From positions 1 to 8,104 of the forward strand of contig DRPD01000230.1 of NCBI GenBank assembly GCA_011374735.1: 8,104 bases of DNA. Direction: 5' to 3'. The first letter of the stretch is position 1; every line of letters starts with the position of its first letter. The stretch is from Thermopetrobacter sp. Its GTDB lineage: Bacteria; Pseudomonadota; Alphaproteobacteria; Rhizobiales; Aestuariivirgaceae. The notes under the pieces are model-generated. The model had not been told where the DNA came from, ran no database searches, and was given only the letters and a program-made list of their open reading frames with translations. Both the position numbers and the translations under genes were made by a program. This document shows positions 1 through 8,104 of this stretch, in pieces.

Positions 1-731
1 AGGTGCTGACCGCCGTCGAGGATGATCATCTGCCCGGTCAGCGCCGGCGCCGAGAGGATGAACATCACCGCATCGGCGATCTCCTCCGGCGACGTGCCGC
101 AACCCAGCGGCGTCAGGGCGCACAGTTTGGCGAAATCCTCTTCACCCATGCGCTTGCTGGCCAGCGCCGGGCCGGGGCCGATGGCGTTCACCCGGATGCC
201 GTCCGCCGCCAGCGCCTGCGCCATGGTGCGCGTCGCCGTCCACAGGCCCGCCTTGGAGAGGGTGTAGGAGAAGAACAGCGGATTGAGCTTCTTCACCCGC
301 TGATCGATGATGTTGATGATGTTGGCCGGCCCCGGCGCCTTGCTCGCCGCGAAGGCCTGGGCCAGAAACAGCGGGGCGCGCAGGTTGATGGCCTGATGCG
401 CCTCCCAGCCTTCCAGCGTCATGTCGCGCAGGCCGTCCGGCTCGAACCGCGAGGCGTTGTTGACGAGCACATCGAGCTGCCCCAGTCGCGCCCGCGCTTC
501 CCTGACGATGCGCGCCGGGGTGTCCGCGTCGGCCAGATCGCCCGCCACCAGCGCCACCTTGCGCCCCATGCCGGCGATGCGCGCCGCCAGCTCTTCCGCC
601 TCCTTGCGCGACGTGCCGTAATGCAGCGCGATGTCGTGCCCTTCGCCGGCCAGCCGCAAGGCGATGGCCTTGCCGATGCGTTTGGCCGCGCCGGTGATCA
701 GCGCCGCGCCCTTCCCCTTGCCTTCGCTCAT
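1..731 (-). CDS. PTR1/FolM-type short-chain dehydrogenase, 3' end cut off by window
   Basis: NAD(P)H-dependent reductase of the SDR superfamily, cytosolic. 243 residues are visible. They end in the usual SDR C-terminus (TGQMIILDGGQH), so only a few residues are missing beyond the left edge. The cofactor-binding loop is TGAAKRIG (residues 13-20), with RIG instead of the usual GIG. It is followed by LHYGTSR, then NNAS (91-94) instead of NNAG, the active-site Y156 and K160, and a GPGP loop. The normal catalytic Ser, 13 residues before the Tyr, is replaced by Asp (D143). All these variants are features of pteridine reductase PTR1 and its bacterial FolM-like relatives, so reduction of dihydrobiopterin or dihydrofolate is a reasonable inference; the substrate is not proven. 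The ATG overlaps the cca stop as ATGA and has a GGGGGAG ribosome site at 737-743, so the gene is probably translated from the same message as cca. Confidence 0.93.
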   Translation of the reverse strand, partial: MSEGKGKGAALITGAAKRIGKAIALRLAGEGHDIALHYGTSRKEAEELAARIAGMGRKVALVAGDLADADTPARIVREARARLGQLDVLVNNASRFEPDGLRDMTLEGWEAHQAINLRAPLFLAQAFAASKAPGPANIINIIDQRVKKLNPLFFSYTLSKAGLWTATRTMAQALAADGIRVNAIGPGPALASKRMGEEDFAKLCALTPLGCGTSPEEIADAVMFILSAPALTGQMIILDGGQH

Positions 732-1957
732 GCCGTCTCCCCCATGATGGCGCGCAACAGCGCCAGTTGCCCGTCCCGATCCGATGGTTGAAACCCTTGC
801 GCGACCCAGCGTTCCTCCGCCGCGCGCAACAACCGCCCCACCTCTTCGCCCGGTTCGATGCCGAGCGCCAGCACGTCGCTTCCGCGCAGCAGAAAGGCCG
901 GCGGCGCAAAATCCGCCAGCAGCGCCAGCACCGCCGTGAAGGCGGCGTCATCGAGAGCCGCCCGCGCATGCATCAGCCGCGCCGCGTCGCGCGCCACCTC
1001 CCTGCCATGCCGCCACGCCAGCGCCTTCCAGCCCCCCTCTTCCCGTGGCGGGTCTTGCCGCGCCAGCTTGTCCGCCTCGCCGATCCGCCGCGCTTCCTCG
1101 CGGCTCAGCCGCAGGCTCTCCTTCAGCTCCCGCGCCGCGCCGCACAGCGCCGCCAGCCGCAACAGCCAGTCCGCCGCCAGATCGTGCGCCGCATCGTCTT
1201 CCACCATGCGCCGCAGCGCCGTCAGGTCATGGCGGCATTGTTCGGGCAACAGATGATGGATCACCCCGGTTTGCAGCATCAGCTCCACCGCGTCGAGCGC
1301 CCGTGGCGCCACCATCAGCTTGCGCTGCTCCGCGCCGATGCGCTCCCTCGAAATCCACGCCAGCCCGACCCGCGATTTCTCGATCGCCGCCAGTGCCGGC
1401 GCATCCGCCTTCCCCCTGGCATATTGCGCGAAGAAGCGGAAGAAGCGCAGGATGCGCAAGTAATCCTCGCGGATGCGCTGATAGGGATCGCCGATGAACC
1501 GCACCCGTCGCGCCTCGAGATCGGCCAGCCCCCCCACCGGATCATGCACCCGCCCGTCGATGTCGGCATACAGCGCGTTGATGGTGAAATCGCGCCGCCG
1601 GGCGTCCGCCGCCCAGTCGGTGGTATAGGCCACCACCGCGTGGCGGCCGTCGGTTTCGATATCACGGCGCAAGGTGGTCACCTCGAACGCCCGGTTGTCC
1701 TTCGCCACCACCACCGAACCATGAGCCAGCCCCACCGGATGCACGGAAAAGCCCATCGCCCTGGCCCGCGCCATCACCTCCTCCGGCGGCCAGGTGGTGG
1801 CGATGTCGATGTCCGTCACCGGCCGGCCCATCAGCGCGTTGCGCACCGCGCCGCCGACGATGCGCGCCCGTTCCGGCTCAAGCGCCAGCAGCAGATCGCG
1901 CAGCACCGGATCGCGCAGCCACGCCGCGCCGGCCAGCTTGCGTTCACCTCGTGCCAT
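728..1957 (-). CDS. cca: CCA-adding tRNA nucleotidyltransferase (class II)
   Basis: 409-residue cytosolic enzyme that builds or repairs the 3'-terminal CCA of tRNAs from CTP and ATP. The class II nucleotidyltransferase signature is clear: GGAVRN (35-40), then the metal-binding pair D49 and D51 in TDIDIAT; RRDFTINALY (121-130), which is the conserved motif after the catalytic sheet; DPVGG (139-143) with the FIGDPYQRI block, which leads into the nucleotide-recognition helices; and REDYLRILRFFRF (163-175), followed by SRERI. About 410 residues with no visible C-terminal HD phosphohydrolase domain fits the shorter alphaproteobacterial form. Its start ATG lies inside the end of the upstream Nudix gene (14-base overlap), with a GAGGGAG ribosome site at 1965-1971, seven bases upstream. 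Its stop is shared with the SDR start. A poly(A) polymerase is the alternative in this family, but a CCA enzyme is much more likely in this class. Confidence 0.96.
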   Translation of the reverse strand: MARGERKLAGAAWLRDPVLRDLLLALEPERARIVGGAVRNALMGRPVTDIDIATTWPPEEVMARARAMGFSVHPVGLAHGSVVVAKDNRAFEVTTLRRDIETDGRHAVVAYTTDWAADARRRDFTINALYADIDGRVHDPVGGLADLEARRVRFIGDPYQRIREDYLRILRFFRFFAQYARGKADAPALAAIEKSRVGLAWISRERIGAEQRKLMVAPRALDAVELMLQTGVIHHLLPEQCRHDLTALRRMVEDDAAHDLAADWLLRLAALCGAARELKESLRLSREEARRIGEADKLARQDPPREEGGWKALAWRHGREVARDAARLMHARAALDDAAFTAVLALLADFAPPAFLLRGSDVLALGIEPGEEVGRLLRAAEERWVAQGFQPSDRDGQLALLRAIMGETA

Positions 1958-2519
1958 AAAGCCGCTCCCTCAGCGCCCGCAACATCGCCGCCGTCGCCCC
2001 CCAGATCCGATACCCCTCATGCTCCAGCACCCAGCCGCGCCGCCACCGGCCGCGCCATTCGCCCTCCACGAGGCGATAGCGCGCATCATCCATCAGCATG
2101 GCGACCGGCACGCTGAACACCTCCGCCACCTCCCGCGCATCGGGGCTCAGACGATAGCCCGGCTTCAGCCGCCCCAGCAACGGCGACACCACATAGCCGG
2201 TGCGGGTGGCGCAAGGCCGCCAGAACCCCACAGGCTCGATGAAGCGCCGGGCGATGCCCGTTTCCTCCTCCGTCTCGCGCAGCGCGCAGGCCAGCGCGTC
2301 CTCGCCCGCCTCCATGCAGCCGCCCGGAAAGCTCACCTGCCCGGCGTGTGACGGCAGATCGGCGGCGCGCACCGTGAACAGCGCGTGCAGCGCGCCATCT
2401 TTTTCCATGAGCGGCATCAGCACCGCCGCCGGCCGCCCGTTTCCCATCGGCGGCGGTTGCAGGCACAGCCGCGCCCGCGCCCGCTTCAGAAAATCGGCAT
2501 CTGACGAAAACGTGTCCAT
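1944..2519 (-). CDS. Nudix hydrolase, CoA pyrophosphatase type (NudL-like)
   Basis: Predicted to hydrolyse coenzyme A or its derivatives to 3',5'-ADP and phosphopantetheine, in the cytosol. With the start chosen here it has 191 residues. Two motifs identify it. The complete Nudix box GX5EX7REUXEEXGU lies at about residues 67-89 (GCMEAGE ... RETEEETGI). Just before it is the UPF0035 motif that marks the CoA subgroup (FTVR ... HAGQVSFPGG). The ATG at 2519 is preferred because an AAGGTG ribosome site lies at 2522-2527. An in-frame ATG at 2555 would add 12 residues behind a weaker GGTGG site and cannot be excluded. It is the first gene of the leftward unit and overlaps cca by 14 bases, probably giving translational coupling. 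Confidence 0.94.
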   Translation of the reverse strand: MDTFSSDADFLKRARARLCLQPPPMGNGRPAAVLMPLMEKDGALHALFTVRAADLPSHAGQVSFPGGCMEAGEDALACALRETEEETGIARRFIEPVGFWRPCATRTGYVVSPLLGRLKPGYRLSPDAREVAEVFSVPVAMLMDDARYRLVEGEWRGRWRRGWVLEHEGYRIWGATAAMLRALRERLYGTR

Positions 2520-2521
2520 CG

Positions 2522-2527
2522 CACCTT
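2522..2527 (-). promoter_or_regulatory. Ribosome binding site supporting the short Nudix start
   Basis: Read on the minus strand, AAGGTG lies two bases before the ATG at 2519 (its AAGG core is four bases away). The spacing is a little short, but the match is better than the GGTGG stretch before the alternative start at 2555. It favours the 191-residue protein. Confidence 0.5.
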
Positions 2528-2605
2528 GAAACCATGCGGTAAAAACGGCCCGCATTTCACCACCATTTTGATGCTATACCATGCGAGCCGGCGGAACATC
2601 GAAAC

Positions 2606-2613
2606 AGGAAGGG
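2606..2613 (+). promoter_or_regulatory. Strong ribosome binding site for the MoxR gene
   Basis: AGGAAGGG lies six bases before the ATG at 2620. It decides the start of the MoxR gene against an in-frame ATG at 2581, which has no comparable site and sits directly at the TATACC island, where transcription is more likely to begin than translation. Confidence 0.8.
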
Positions 2614-2619
2614 CAGCCC

Positions 2620-3608
<989 letters not shown>

Positions 3609-3612
<4 letters not shown>

Positions 3613-4508
3613 GCAGCCCCGCCGCCACCTCCCGCCTGCCGCAGCGCCGCGCCGCGGCCGAGCGGCTGGCCGCCGCCCTGCCGCCCTTGCTGATCGCCGC
3701 CGAACGCACCGCCCAGGCGGTGCTGCACGGCGAACATGGCCGCCGCCGGGCCGGGCCGGGCGATGCCTTCTGGCAATACCGCCCCTATGGCCCCGGCGAT
3801 TCCGCCGCCGACATCGACTGGCGCAAGTCGGCCCGCGCCGACCGGGTGCTGGTGCGCGAAACCGAATGGATGGCCGCCAACACCCTGTGGGTCTGGGTTC
3901 AGAACGACCCCGGCATGCGCTGGCGCTCCCATCTGGCCGATACGGAGAAGGCCGAACGCACCGCCCTCATCGCCCTCGCCCTCGCCACCCTGGCGGTGAA
4001 GGCCGGCGAACGCATCGCCCCGCTGGGCGGCCCCTTCCGCCCCGATCACACCCGCCGCGCGCTGCAGAATCTGGCCCGCCACCTCGACCCGGCCGGCGCC
4101 GCAGACACCGCCGTACCGCCGCCCGCCGACATCGCGCGCTTTTCCACCTGTTTGCTGATCGGCGATTTCTTCGCCGAGCCCGAGGCGCTGGAGGCGCGCA
4201 TCCGCCGCCTCGCCGCCAACGGCGCCTCCGGCCACCTGTTGCAGGTGGTGGATCCGGCGGAGGAAACCTTTCCCTTCCATGGCCGCACCCGCTTCGAGAG
4301 GCCCGGCGGCGCCGATCACCTGATCTTCGGCCGCGCCGAGGAGGTGCGCGACGGCTACCATCGCGAGCTGGCCGCCCTGCGTGACCGGTTGAGGGCGCTG
4401 GCCCGCCGCATCGGCTGGACGTTCTCGCTGCACCGCACCGACCAGCCGCCACAGGCGGCGGTGCTGGCCCTGCATGAACGCATCACCAGCCCCGGAGCCG
4501 CGCCATGA
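3609..4508 (+). CDS. DUF58-domain protein, MoxR partner
   Basis: 299-residue protein of the DUF58 family, almost always encoded next to moxR; a soluble adaptor or substrate role is inferred, not known. The family signature is clear at about residues 50-88: a GPGDAFWQYRPYGPGD block followed by DIDWRKSARADRVLVRETEW. After it comes a vWA-like fold. Its first strand, WVWVQNDPGMRW (94-105), keeps Asp100 but lacks the serines of the DxSxS metal site, so metal binding through a normal MIDAS is unlikely. A second strand, CLLIGDFF, supplies the later acidic position. No signal peptide or clear membrane segment is seen. Shorter DUF58 relatives of this kind lack the N-terminal membrane helices found in longer members. 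It overlaps the genes on both sides by 4 bases (ATGA), pointing to coupled translation. Confidence 0.93.
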
Positions 4509-7315
4509 CGGGCTGGCTGGGTGGCATCGGTTTCGCCAACCCGCTGGCGCTGTGGGCGCTTCTCGCCCTGCCCGCCATCTGGTGGCTGCTGCGCGCCGTG
4601 CCGCCGGCCCCGCACAGCGTGCGCTTCGCCCCCTACCGGCTGCTGCTGCGCCTCTCCCAGCGCCGCCAGCAAAGTGCGCGCACCCCGTGGTGGCTGGTGC
4701 TGCTCAGGCTGGCGCTGGCCGCCACGCTCATCCTCGCCGTCGCCGGGCCGCGCCTTTCCGCGCCGCGGGACACCGCCGCCGCGTCGGGCGACGGGGCGCT
4801 GCTCGTCATCGTCGATGACGGCTTCGCGGCGGCCGCCAACTGGCCGGCCATCTCCGCCGCCTTGCAACACACCCTGACCGGAGCCGCCGGGCGTCCGGTG
4901 ATCATCGCCCCCACCGCGCCGCGCGCCGCGCCCCCTTCCCTCACCCCCATGAACGCCCGCCAGGCCACCAGGCAGGCCGCCGCCATGCAGCCCGTGGCCC
5001 TGCCCCCGGCCCGCCCGGCCCTGCTGGAGCGCTTGCGCAAGCTGAAGGTCAAGCCGGCCGCCATCGTCTGGCTGTCCGACGGCATCGACCACGGCGCGGC
5101 GGCGGACTTCATGGCCGGCCTGGGCAAGCTGGGCGCGCCCGTCACCGTGCATGTGCCGAAGCGCCGCCCCGCCGTGCTGCTGCCGCCGAAGAGCGATCAG
5201 GGCGCGCTGATCGCCCGCCTGCGCCGCGCCGCCGCCAGCGGCCCGCAGACCGTGCGCGTCACCCTGCGCGCCGCCAATGACCGCCCGCTGGCCGTCGCCG
5301 AGGCGCGCTTCAAGGCCGCCGCGAGAGAAGCCGAAGCGGTCTTCAGGCTGCCCGCCGCCTTGCGCAACGAGGCCGCCGTCATCACCCTCTCCGGCCCGCC
5401 CCATGCCGGCGGCGTGTGGCTGCTCGACGAACGCTTCAAGCGCAAGAGCGTGCTGGTCATCAGCGGCGAGACGCGCGGCCGCGGCCAGCCGCTCCTGTCG
5501 CCCGCCTATTACGTCACCCGCGCCCTCGCCCCGCTGGCCGGGGTGCGCGAGGCGGAGGGGCTGGCGGCGCTCGACGATCACCTCACCCCGGCCCTGTCGA
5601 TGCTGGTGCTGGCCGACGTCGGCCGCCTCGACGCCACCCGCCGCGCCGCCATCGCCCGCTGGGTGAAGCAAGGCGGCCTGCTGCTGCGCTTCGCCGGGCC
5701 ACGGCTGGCCAACGCCGCCGACCGGACGCTGCTGCCGGTGACCCTGCGCGCCGGCGGCCGCCAGCTGGGCGCCGCGCTGAGCTGGGGAACGCCGCAGCAC
5801 ATCGGCGGCTTCAGCGAGCATTCCCCGTTCGCCGCCCTCACGCCAGACCCGCAGGTGCGCGTCACCCGCCAGGTGCTGGCCGAACCGGGGGCCGAACTGG
5901 AAGGGCGCGTCTGGGCCCGGCTGGCCGACGGCACGCCGCTCATCACCGCGCGCCGCGACGGCCGGGGGCTGATCGTGCTGTTTCACGTCACCGCCAGCCC
6001 GCTGTGGTCGAACCTGCCGCTGTCCGGCCTGTTCGTGCGCCTGCTGAAACGGCTGCTCGATCTCGCCCCGCCGGCGCGCATCGCGCCCGCCACCGGCGAT
6101 CCCGCCGCCGCCACCGACCCGGCCTTGCCGCTGGCGCCGCTGAAGAGCCTCGACGGCTTCGGCCGCCTGATCCCGCCGCCCGCCGACGCCATGCCCCTGA
6201 AGCCGGCCCGATTCGCCAGCCAGCGCCCCACGCCGCGCCACCCGGCCGGCCTGTATGCGAAAGGCGGCCACACCCGCGCGCTGAACATCGGCCACGCCGC
6301 CATGACCTACAGGGCGCTTGCCGTGCCCGCCGCCTTCGCCCGCGCCGGCTACGCGCCGCGACCGGCCCGCGATCTGGCGCCCCGGCTGTTCATCGCCGCC
6401 GCCGTGCTGTTCGCCCTCGATCTCCTCGCCATGCTGTGGCTGAGCCGCGCCGCCTGGCCCTCCCGCCGCGCCGCCACCGCCGCCAGCCTCGTGGCCCTCG
6501 CCCTGCTGTGGCCCGCCGCCCCGCTGCCGGCCGCCGAGAAACCCGCCAACGACGACACCCGCTGGCTGCAATTCGCCCTGCGCGCCAGCACCGAAACCCG
6601 GCTGGCCTACGTGCTGACCGGCAACCGGGAAGTGGACGCCATCTCCCGCGCCGGACTGCGCGGCCTGTCCGAACAGCTCACGGCCCGCACCTCCGTGGAA
6701 CCGGGCGCGCCCATGGCCATCGACATCGAGCGTGACGAGATCGGCTTCTTCCCGCTCATCTACTGGCCGGTGCTGCCCGACGCGAAGCGGCTTTCGCCGC
6801 AGGCCGTGGCCAAGCTCGACATGTTCCTGAAGAACGGCGGCACCATCCTGTTCGACACCCGCGACGCGCCGGATGCCGCCATCAGCCCCGACGGCCTCAC
6901 CCCGGCCAGGCGCGCCCTGCGCCGCCTGCTGGCCGATCTCGACATCCCGCCCTTGCAGCCGGTGCCGAAGCGCCACGTGCTGACCCGCTCCTTCTATCTG
7001 CTGCGCGACTTCCCCGGCCGCTTCAACGGCGCGCCGTTGTGGGTGGAGGCCACCTCCTCGGGGCGTGAACAGCGCCGCCTGTCCACCGGCAACGCCGACG
7101 GCGTCTCCGCCATCCTCATCACCGGCAACGACTTCGCCGGCGCCTGGGCGGTGGCGGATAGCGGCCGCCCGCTGCTGCCGGTCGTCCCCGGCGGGGAATT
7201 GCAGCGCGAATACGCCCGCCGGGCCGGCATCAACATCGTCATGTATGCCCTGACCGGCAACTACAAGGGCGATCAGGTGCACATCCCCGCCATCCTGCAG
7301 AGGCTGGGCCAATGA
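4505..7315 (+). CDS. Membrane protein with BatA-like N-terminus and C-terminal DUF4159
   Basis: 936-residue inner-membrane protein. The N-terminus resembles the BatA/aerotolerance membrane region, with helices at about 13-32 and 62-81 around a FAPYRLLLRL linker. A vWA-like segment follows; its first strand LLVIVDDGFA has no DxSxS, and LSDGID sits near 190-195. Next is an amidotransferase-like region starting near KRKSVLVISGE (312-322) and containing WVKQGGLLLRF (from 386). Two more hydrophobic segments lie at about 628-647 and 661-680. DUF4159 occupies about 683-936, with FFPLIYWP (748-755), FLKNGGTILFD (from 774) and NDFAGAW (875-881). The whole protein has no cysteine, so a Cys-dependent glutaminase reaction is excluded. 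The ATG overlaps the DUF58 stop and has a GGAG site at 4494-4497. The likely role, from context and the recalled rhizobial operon, is in cell-envelope integrity; the activity is unknown. Confidence 0.92.
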   Translation: MTGWLGGIGFANPLALWALLALPAIWWLLRAVPPAPHSVRFAPYRLLLRLSQRRQQSARTPWWLVLLRLALAATLILAVAGPRLSAPRDTAAASGDGALLVIVDDGFAAAANWPAISAALQHTLTGAAGRPVIIAPTAPRAAPPSLTPMNARQATRQAAAMQPVALPPARPALLERLRKLKVKPAAIVWLSDGIDHGAAADFMAGLGKLGAPVTVHVPKRRPAVLLPPKSDQGALIARLRRAAASGPQTVRVTLRAANDRPLAVAEARFKAAAREAEAVFRLPAALRNEAAVITLSGPPHAGGVWLLDERFKRKSVLVISGETRGRGQPLLSPAYYVTRALAPLAGVREAEGLAALDDHLTPALSMLVLADVGRLDATRRAAIARWVKQGGLLLRFAGPRLANAADRTLLPVTLRAGGRQLGAALSWGTPQHIGGFSEHSPFAALTPDPQVRVTRQVLAEPGAELEGRVWARLADGTPLITARRDGRGLIVLFHVTASPLWSNLPLSGLFVRLLKRLLDLAPPARIAPATGDPAAATDPALPLAPLKSLDGFGRLIPPPADAMPLKPARFASQRPTPRHPAGLYAKGGHTRALNIGHAAMTYRALAVPAAFARAGYAPRPARDLAPRLFIAAAVLFALDLLAMLWLSRAAWPSRRAATAASLVALALLWPAAPLPAAEKPANDDTRWLQFALRASTETRLAYVLTGNREVDAISRAGLRGLSEQLTARTSVEPGAPMAIDIERDEIGFFPLIYWPVLPDAKRLSPQAVAKLDMFLKNGGTILFDTRDAPDAAISPDGLTPARRALRRLLADLDIPPLQPVPKRHVLTRSFYLLRDFPGRFNGAPLWVEATSSGREQRRLSTGNADGVSAILITGNDFAGAWAVADSGRPLLPVVPGGELQREYARRAGINIVMYALTGNYKGDQVHIPAILQRLGQ

Positions 7316-8104
7316 GCGCCACCGGCTTCACCCTGCTCGCCGCGCCGCTGCTGCCCGTGTGGCAGATCGCGGCGCTGGCCGCCCTGATGCTGGCCCTGAT
7401 CGCCGCCCTGTGGTGGCTGAGGCGCAACACCCTCGCCGCGCTGGCCCGCCTCGCCGCCGCCGCCGTGCTGCTGCTGGCCCTGCTCAACCCGCAACTGCAG
7501 AAGGAGAAGCGCCAGCCGCTCGACGACATCGCCGTCGTCCTGCTCGACCGATCGGCCAGCCAGCGCATCGATCAACGCGCCGAACGCACCCGCGCCGCCG
7601 CGCGGCATCTGCGCGCCATGCTGAGCGCCCTGCCGAACCTGCGGGTGCGCACCGCCACCGTGCCGCCCGATGACGGCCGCCAGGGCACCCGCCTCGTCGC
7701 CGCGCTCGGCAAGGCGTTGGCCGACGTGCCGCCGGAGCGCTTCGCCGGGGCGCTCATCGTCACCGACGGGCGGGCGCACGACATGCCGAAACAGCCGCGC
7801 CGCGCCCTGCCGGCCGGCTATGACGGGCCGCTGCACGTGCTCATCACCGGCCGCCAGGACGAGCGCGACCGCCGCGTCGTCATTGAGCGGGCGGCCCGTT
7901 ACGGCATCGTCGGCAAGCAGCAGACCGTGCGCTTCCGCATCCGCCAGCAAGGCGGCGCGGCGACGGAACGCGTCGCCGTCACCATCCGCGTCAACGGCGA
8001 AACCTGGGGGGAATACCGCATCCGGCCGAACGCGCCGGTGACCTTGCGGCTGCCCATCGCCAGAGCCGGGCAGAACGTTGCGGAGATCATCGCCGCGCCG
8101 ATGA
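7312..8104 (+). CDS. Membrane-anchored vWA-domain protein, cut off by right edge
   Basis: 264 residues are visible and the frame stays open to the end, so the gene continues to the right. Two closely spaced membrane helices (about 16-36 and 43-60) place a vWA-like domain after residue 70, probably on the periplasmic side. It has the metal site seen in true vWA domains: DRSAS (D79, S81, S83), a possible Thr at 126 and TDG at 151-153. A beta-rich segment follows from about 185. No cysteine occurs in the visible part. It overlaps the DUF4159 gene as ATGA, with an AGAGG site at 7299-7303. In related alphaproteobacterial operons the fourth gene encodes a membrane protein of roughly 700 residues with vWA and amidotransferase-like parts, and this matches its beginning. 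As the intact vWA member, it is a good candidate for the partner acted on by MoxR (inference). Confidence 0.88.
   Translation, partial: MSATGFTLLAAPLLPVWQIAALAALMLALIAALWWLRRNTLAALARLAAAAVLLLALLNPQLQKEKRQPLDDIAVVLLDRSASQRIDQRAERTRAAARHLRAMLSALPNLRVRTATVPPDDGRQGTRLVAALGKALADVPPERFAGALIVTDGRAHDMPKQPRRALPAGYDGPLHVLITGRQDERDRRVVIERAARYGIVGKQQTVRFRIRQQGGAATERVAVTIRVNGETWGEYRIRPNAPVTLRLPIARAGQNVAEIIAAPM

Larger units (their letters stand above)
2520..2619. promoter_or_regulatory. Divergent intergenic region with possible shared -10 element
   Basis: This is the only non-coding gap in the window, and it separates the leftward Nudix/cca/SDR unit from the rightward MoxR operon. Promoters for both units should lie here. 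It is clearly more AT-rich than its surroundings. GCTATACC at 2573-2580 contains a symmetric TATA that reads as TATACC on the plus strand and TATAGC on the minus strand, so it could be a -10 box in either direction. Untranslated leaders would then be roughly 30-45 bases on each side. No convincing -35 box was found for either direction. An ATGCGG / CCGCAT inverted repeat (2534-2539 and 2550-2555) lies on the Nudix side. These promoter assignments are inferred from position and a short motif only. Confidence 0.4.

Noticed and set aside
142..969. Minus-strand frame of 275 codons spanning the cca/SDR junction
   Set aside because: It is the shifted frame of the cca end and the SDR. It shows Arg/Gly/His-rich nonsense where the correct frame has the SDR motifs. 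There is no sign of a real frameshift, because both true frames end and start cleanly at the ATGA.
767..2116. Open frame of 449 codons on the plus strand, opposite cca and the Nudix gene
   Set aside because: Its product is Arg/Pro/His/Gln-rich with no domain, and the opposite strand encodes two textbook enzymes over the same bases.
2534..2555. ATGCGG/CCGCAT dyad as a transcription terminator
   Set aside because: The stem is only 6 bp with a 10-base loop and no T-run, and it lies between gene starts, where a terminator is not expected.
2581..2619. Upstream in-frame ATG that would lengthen MoxR by 13 residues
   Set aside because: It has no good ribosome site and adjoins the likely promoter island; the ATG at 2620 has a strong AGGAAGGG site.
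4355..7312. Open frame of 985 codons on the minus strand, opposite the DUF4159 gene
   Set aside because: It is a mirror frame of a GC-rich gene. The product is Gly/Gln/Arg/Ala-rich low-complexity sequence with no recognisable motif, while the plus-strand frame has clear domains and a coupled start.

Overview
This 8.1-kb window looks like chromosomal DNA from a GC-rich alphaproteobacterium. The basis is pervasive G/C at third codon positions, very tight gene packing, and a MoxR / DUF58 / DUF4159 / vWA operon beside a CoA pyrophosphatase and a CCA-adding enzyme, a neighbourhood I recall from that class. No RNA gene, insertion sequence, CRISPR array, prophage or other mobile DNA is visible. Seven genes fill the window, and the only real gap is about 100 bases (2520-2619).

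Left half (1-2519, minus strand), read right to left: a Nudix CoA pyrophosphatase, the CCA-adding tRNA nucleotidyltransferase (cca), and a short-chain dehydrogenase of the PTR1/FolM (pteridine reductase) type that runs off the left edge a few residues before its expected end. The three genes overlap by 14 and 4 bases, so they probably share one transcript. They look like a housekeeping unit for nucleotide or cofactor clean-up, tRNA maturation and pterin or related reduction.

Centre (2520-2619): a divergent intergenic region with one AT-rich, TATA-containing island that could serve as a -10 element on both strands. It also holds three copies of a short ATGCG word.

Right half (2620-8104, plus strand): four genes, each overlapping the next by exactly one ATGA. 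They encode a MoxR AAA+ ATPase, a DUF58 protein, a 936-residue membrane protein (BatA-like N-terminus, two amidotransferase-like regions, C-terminal DUF4159), and a membrane-anchored vWA protein truncated by the right edge. I recall an equivalent four-gene operon in Rhizobium leguminosarum (RL3499-RL3502) whose mutants have cell-shape and envelope defects. The working model is a cytosolic MoxR ATPase acting with a soluble DUF58 adaptor on two membrane proteins that maintain the envelope. The molecular activity is not established. Two sequence details bear on it: only the last protein keeps an intact metal-binding DxSxS vWA motif, and the 936-residue protein contains no cysteine, so it cannot be a classical glutamine amidotransferase.
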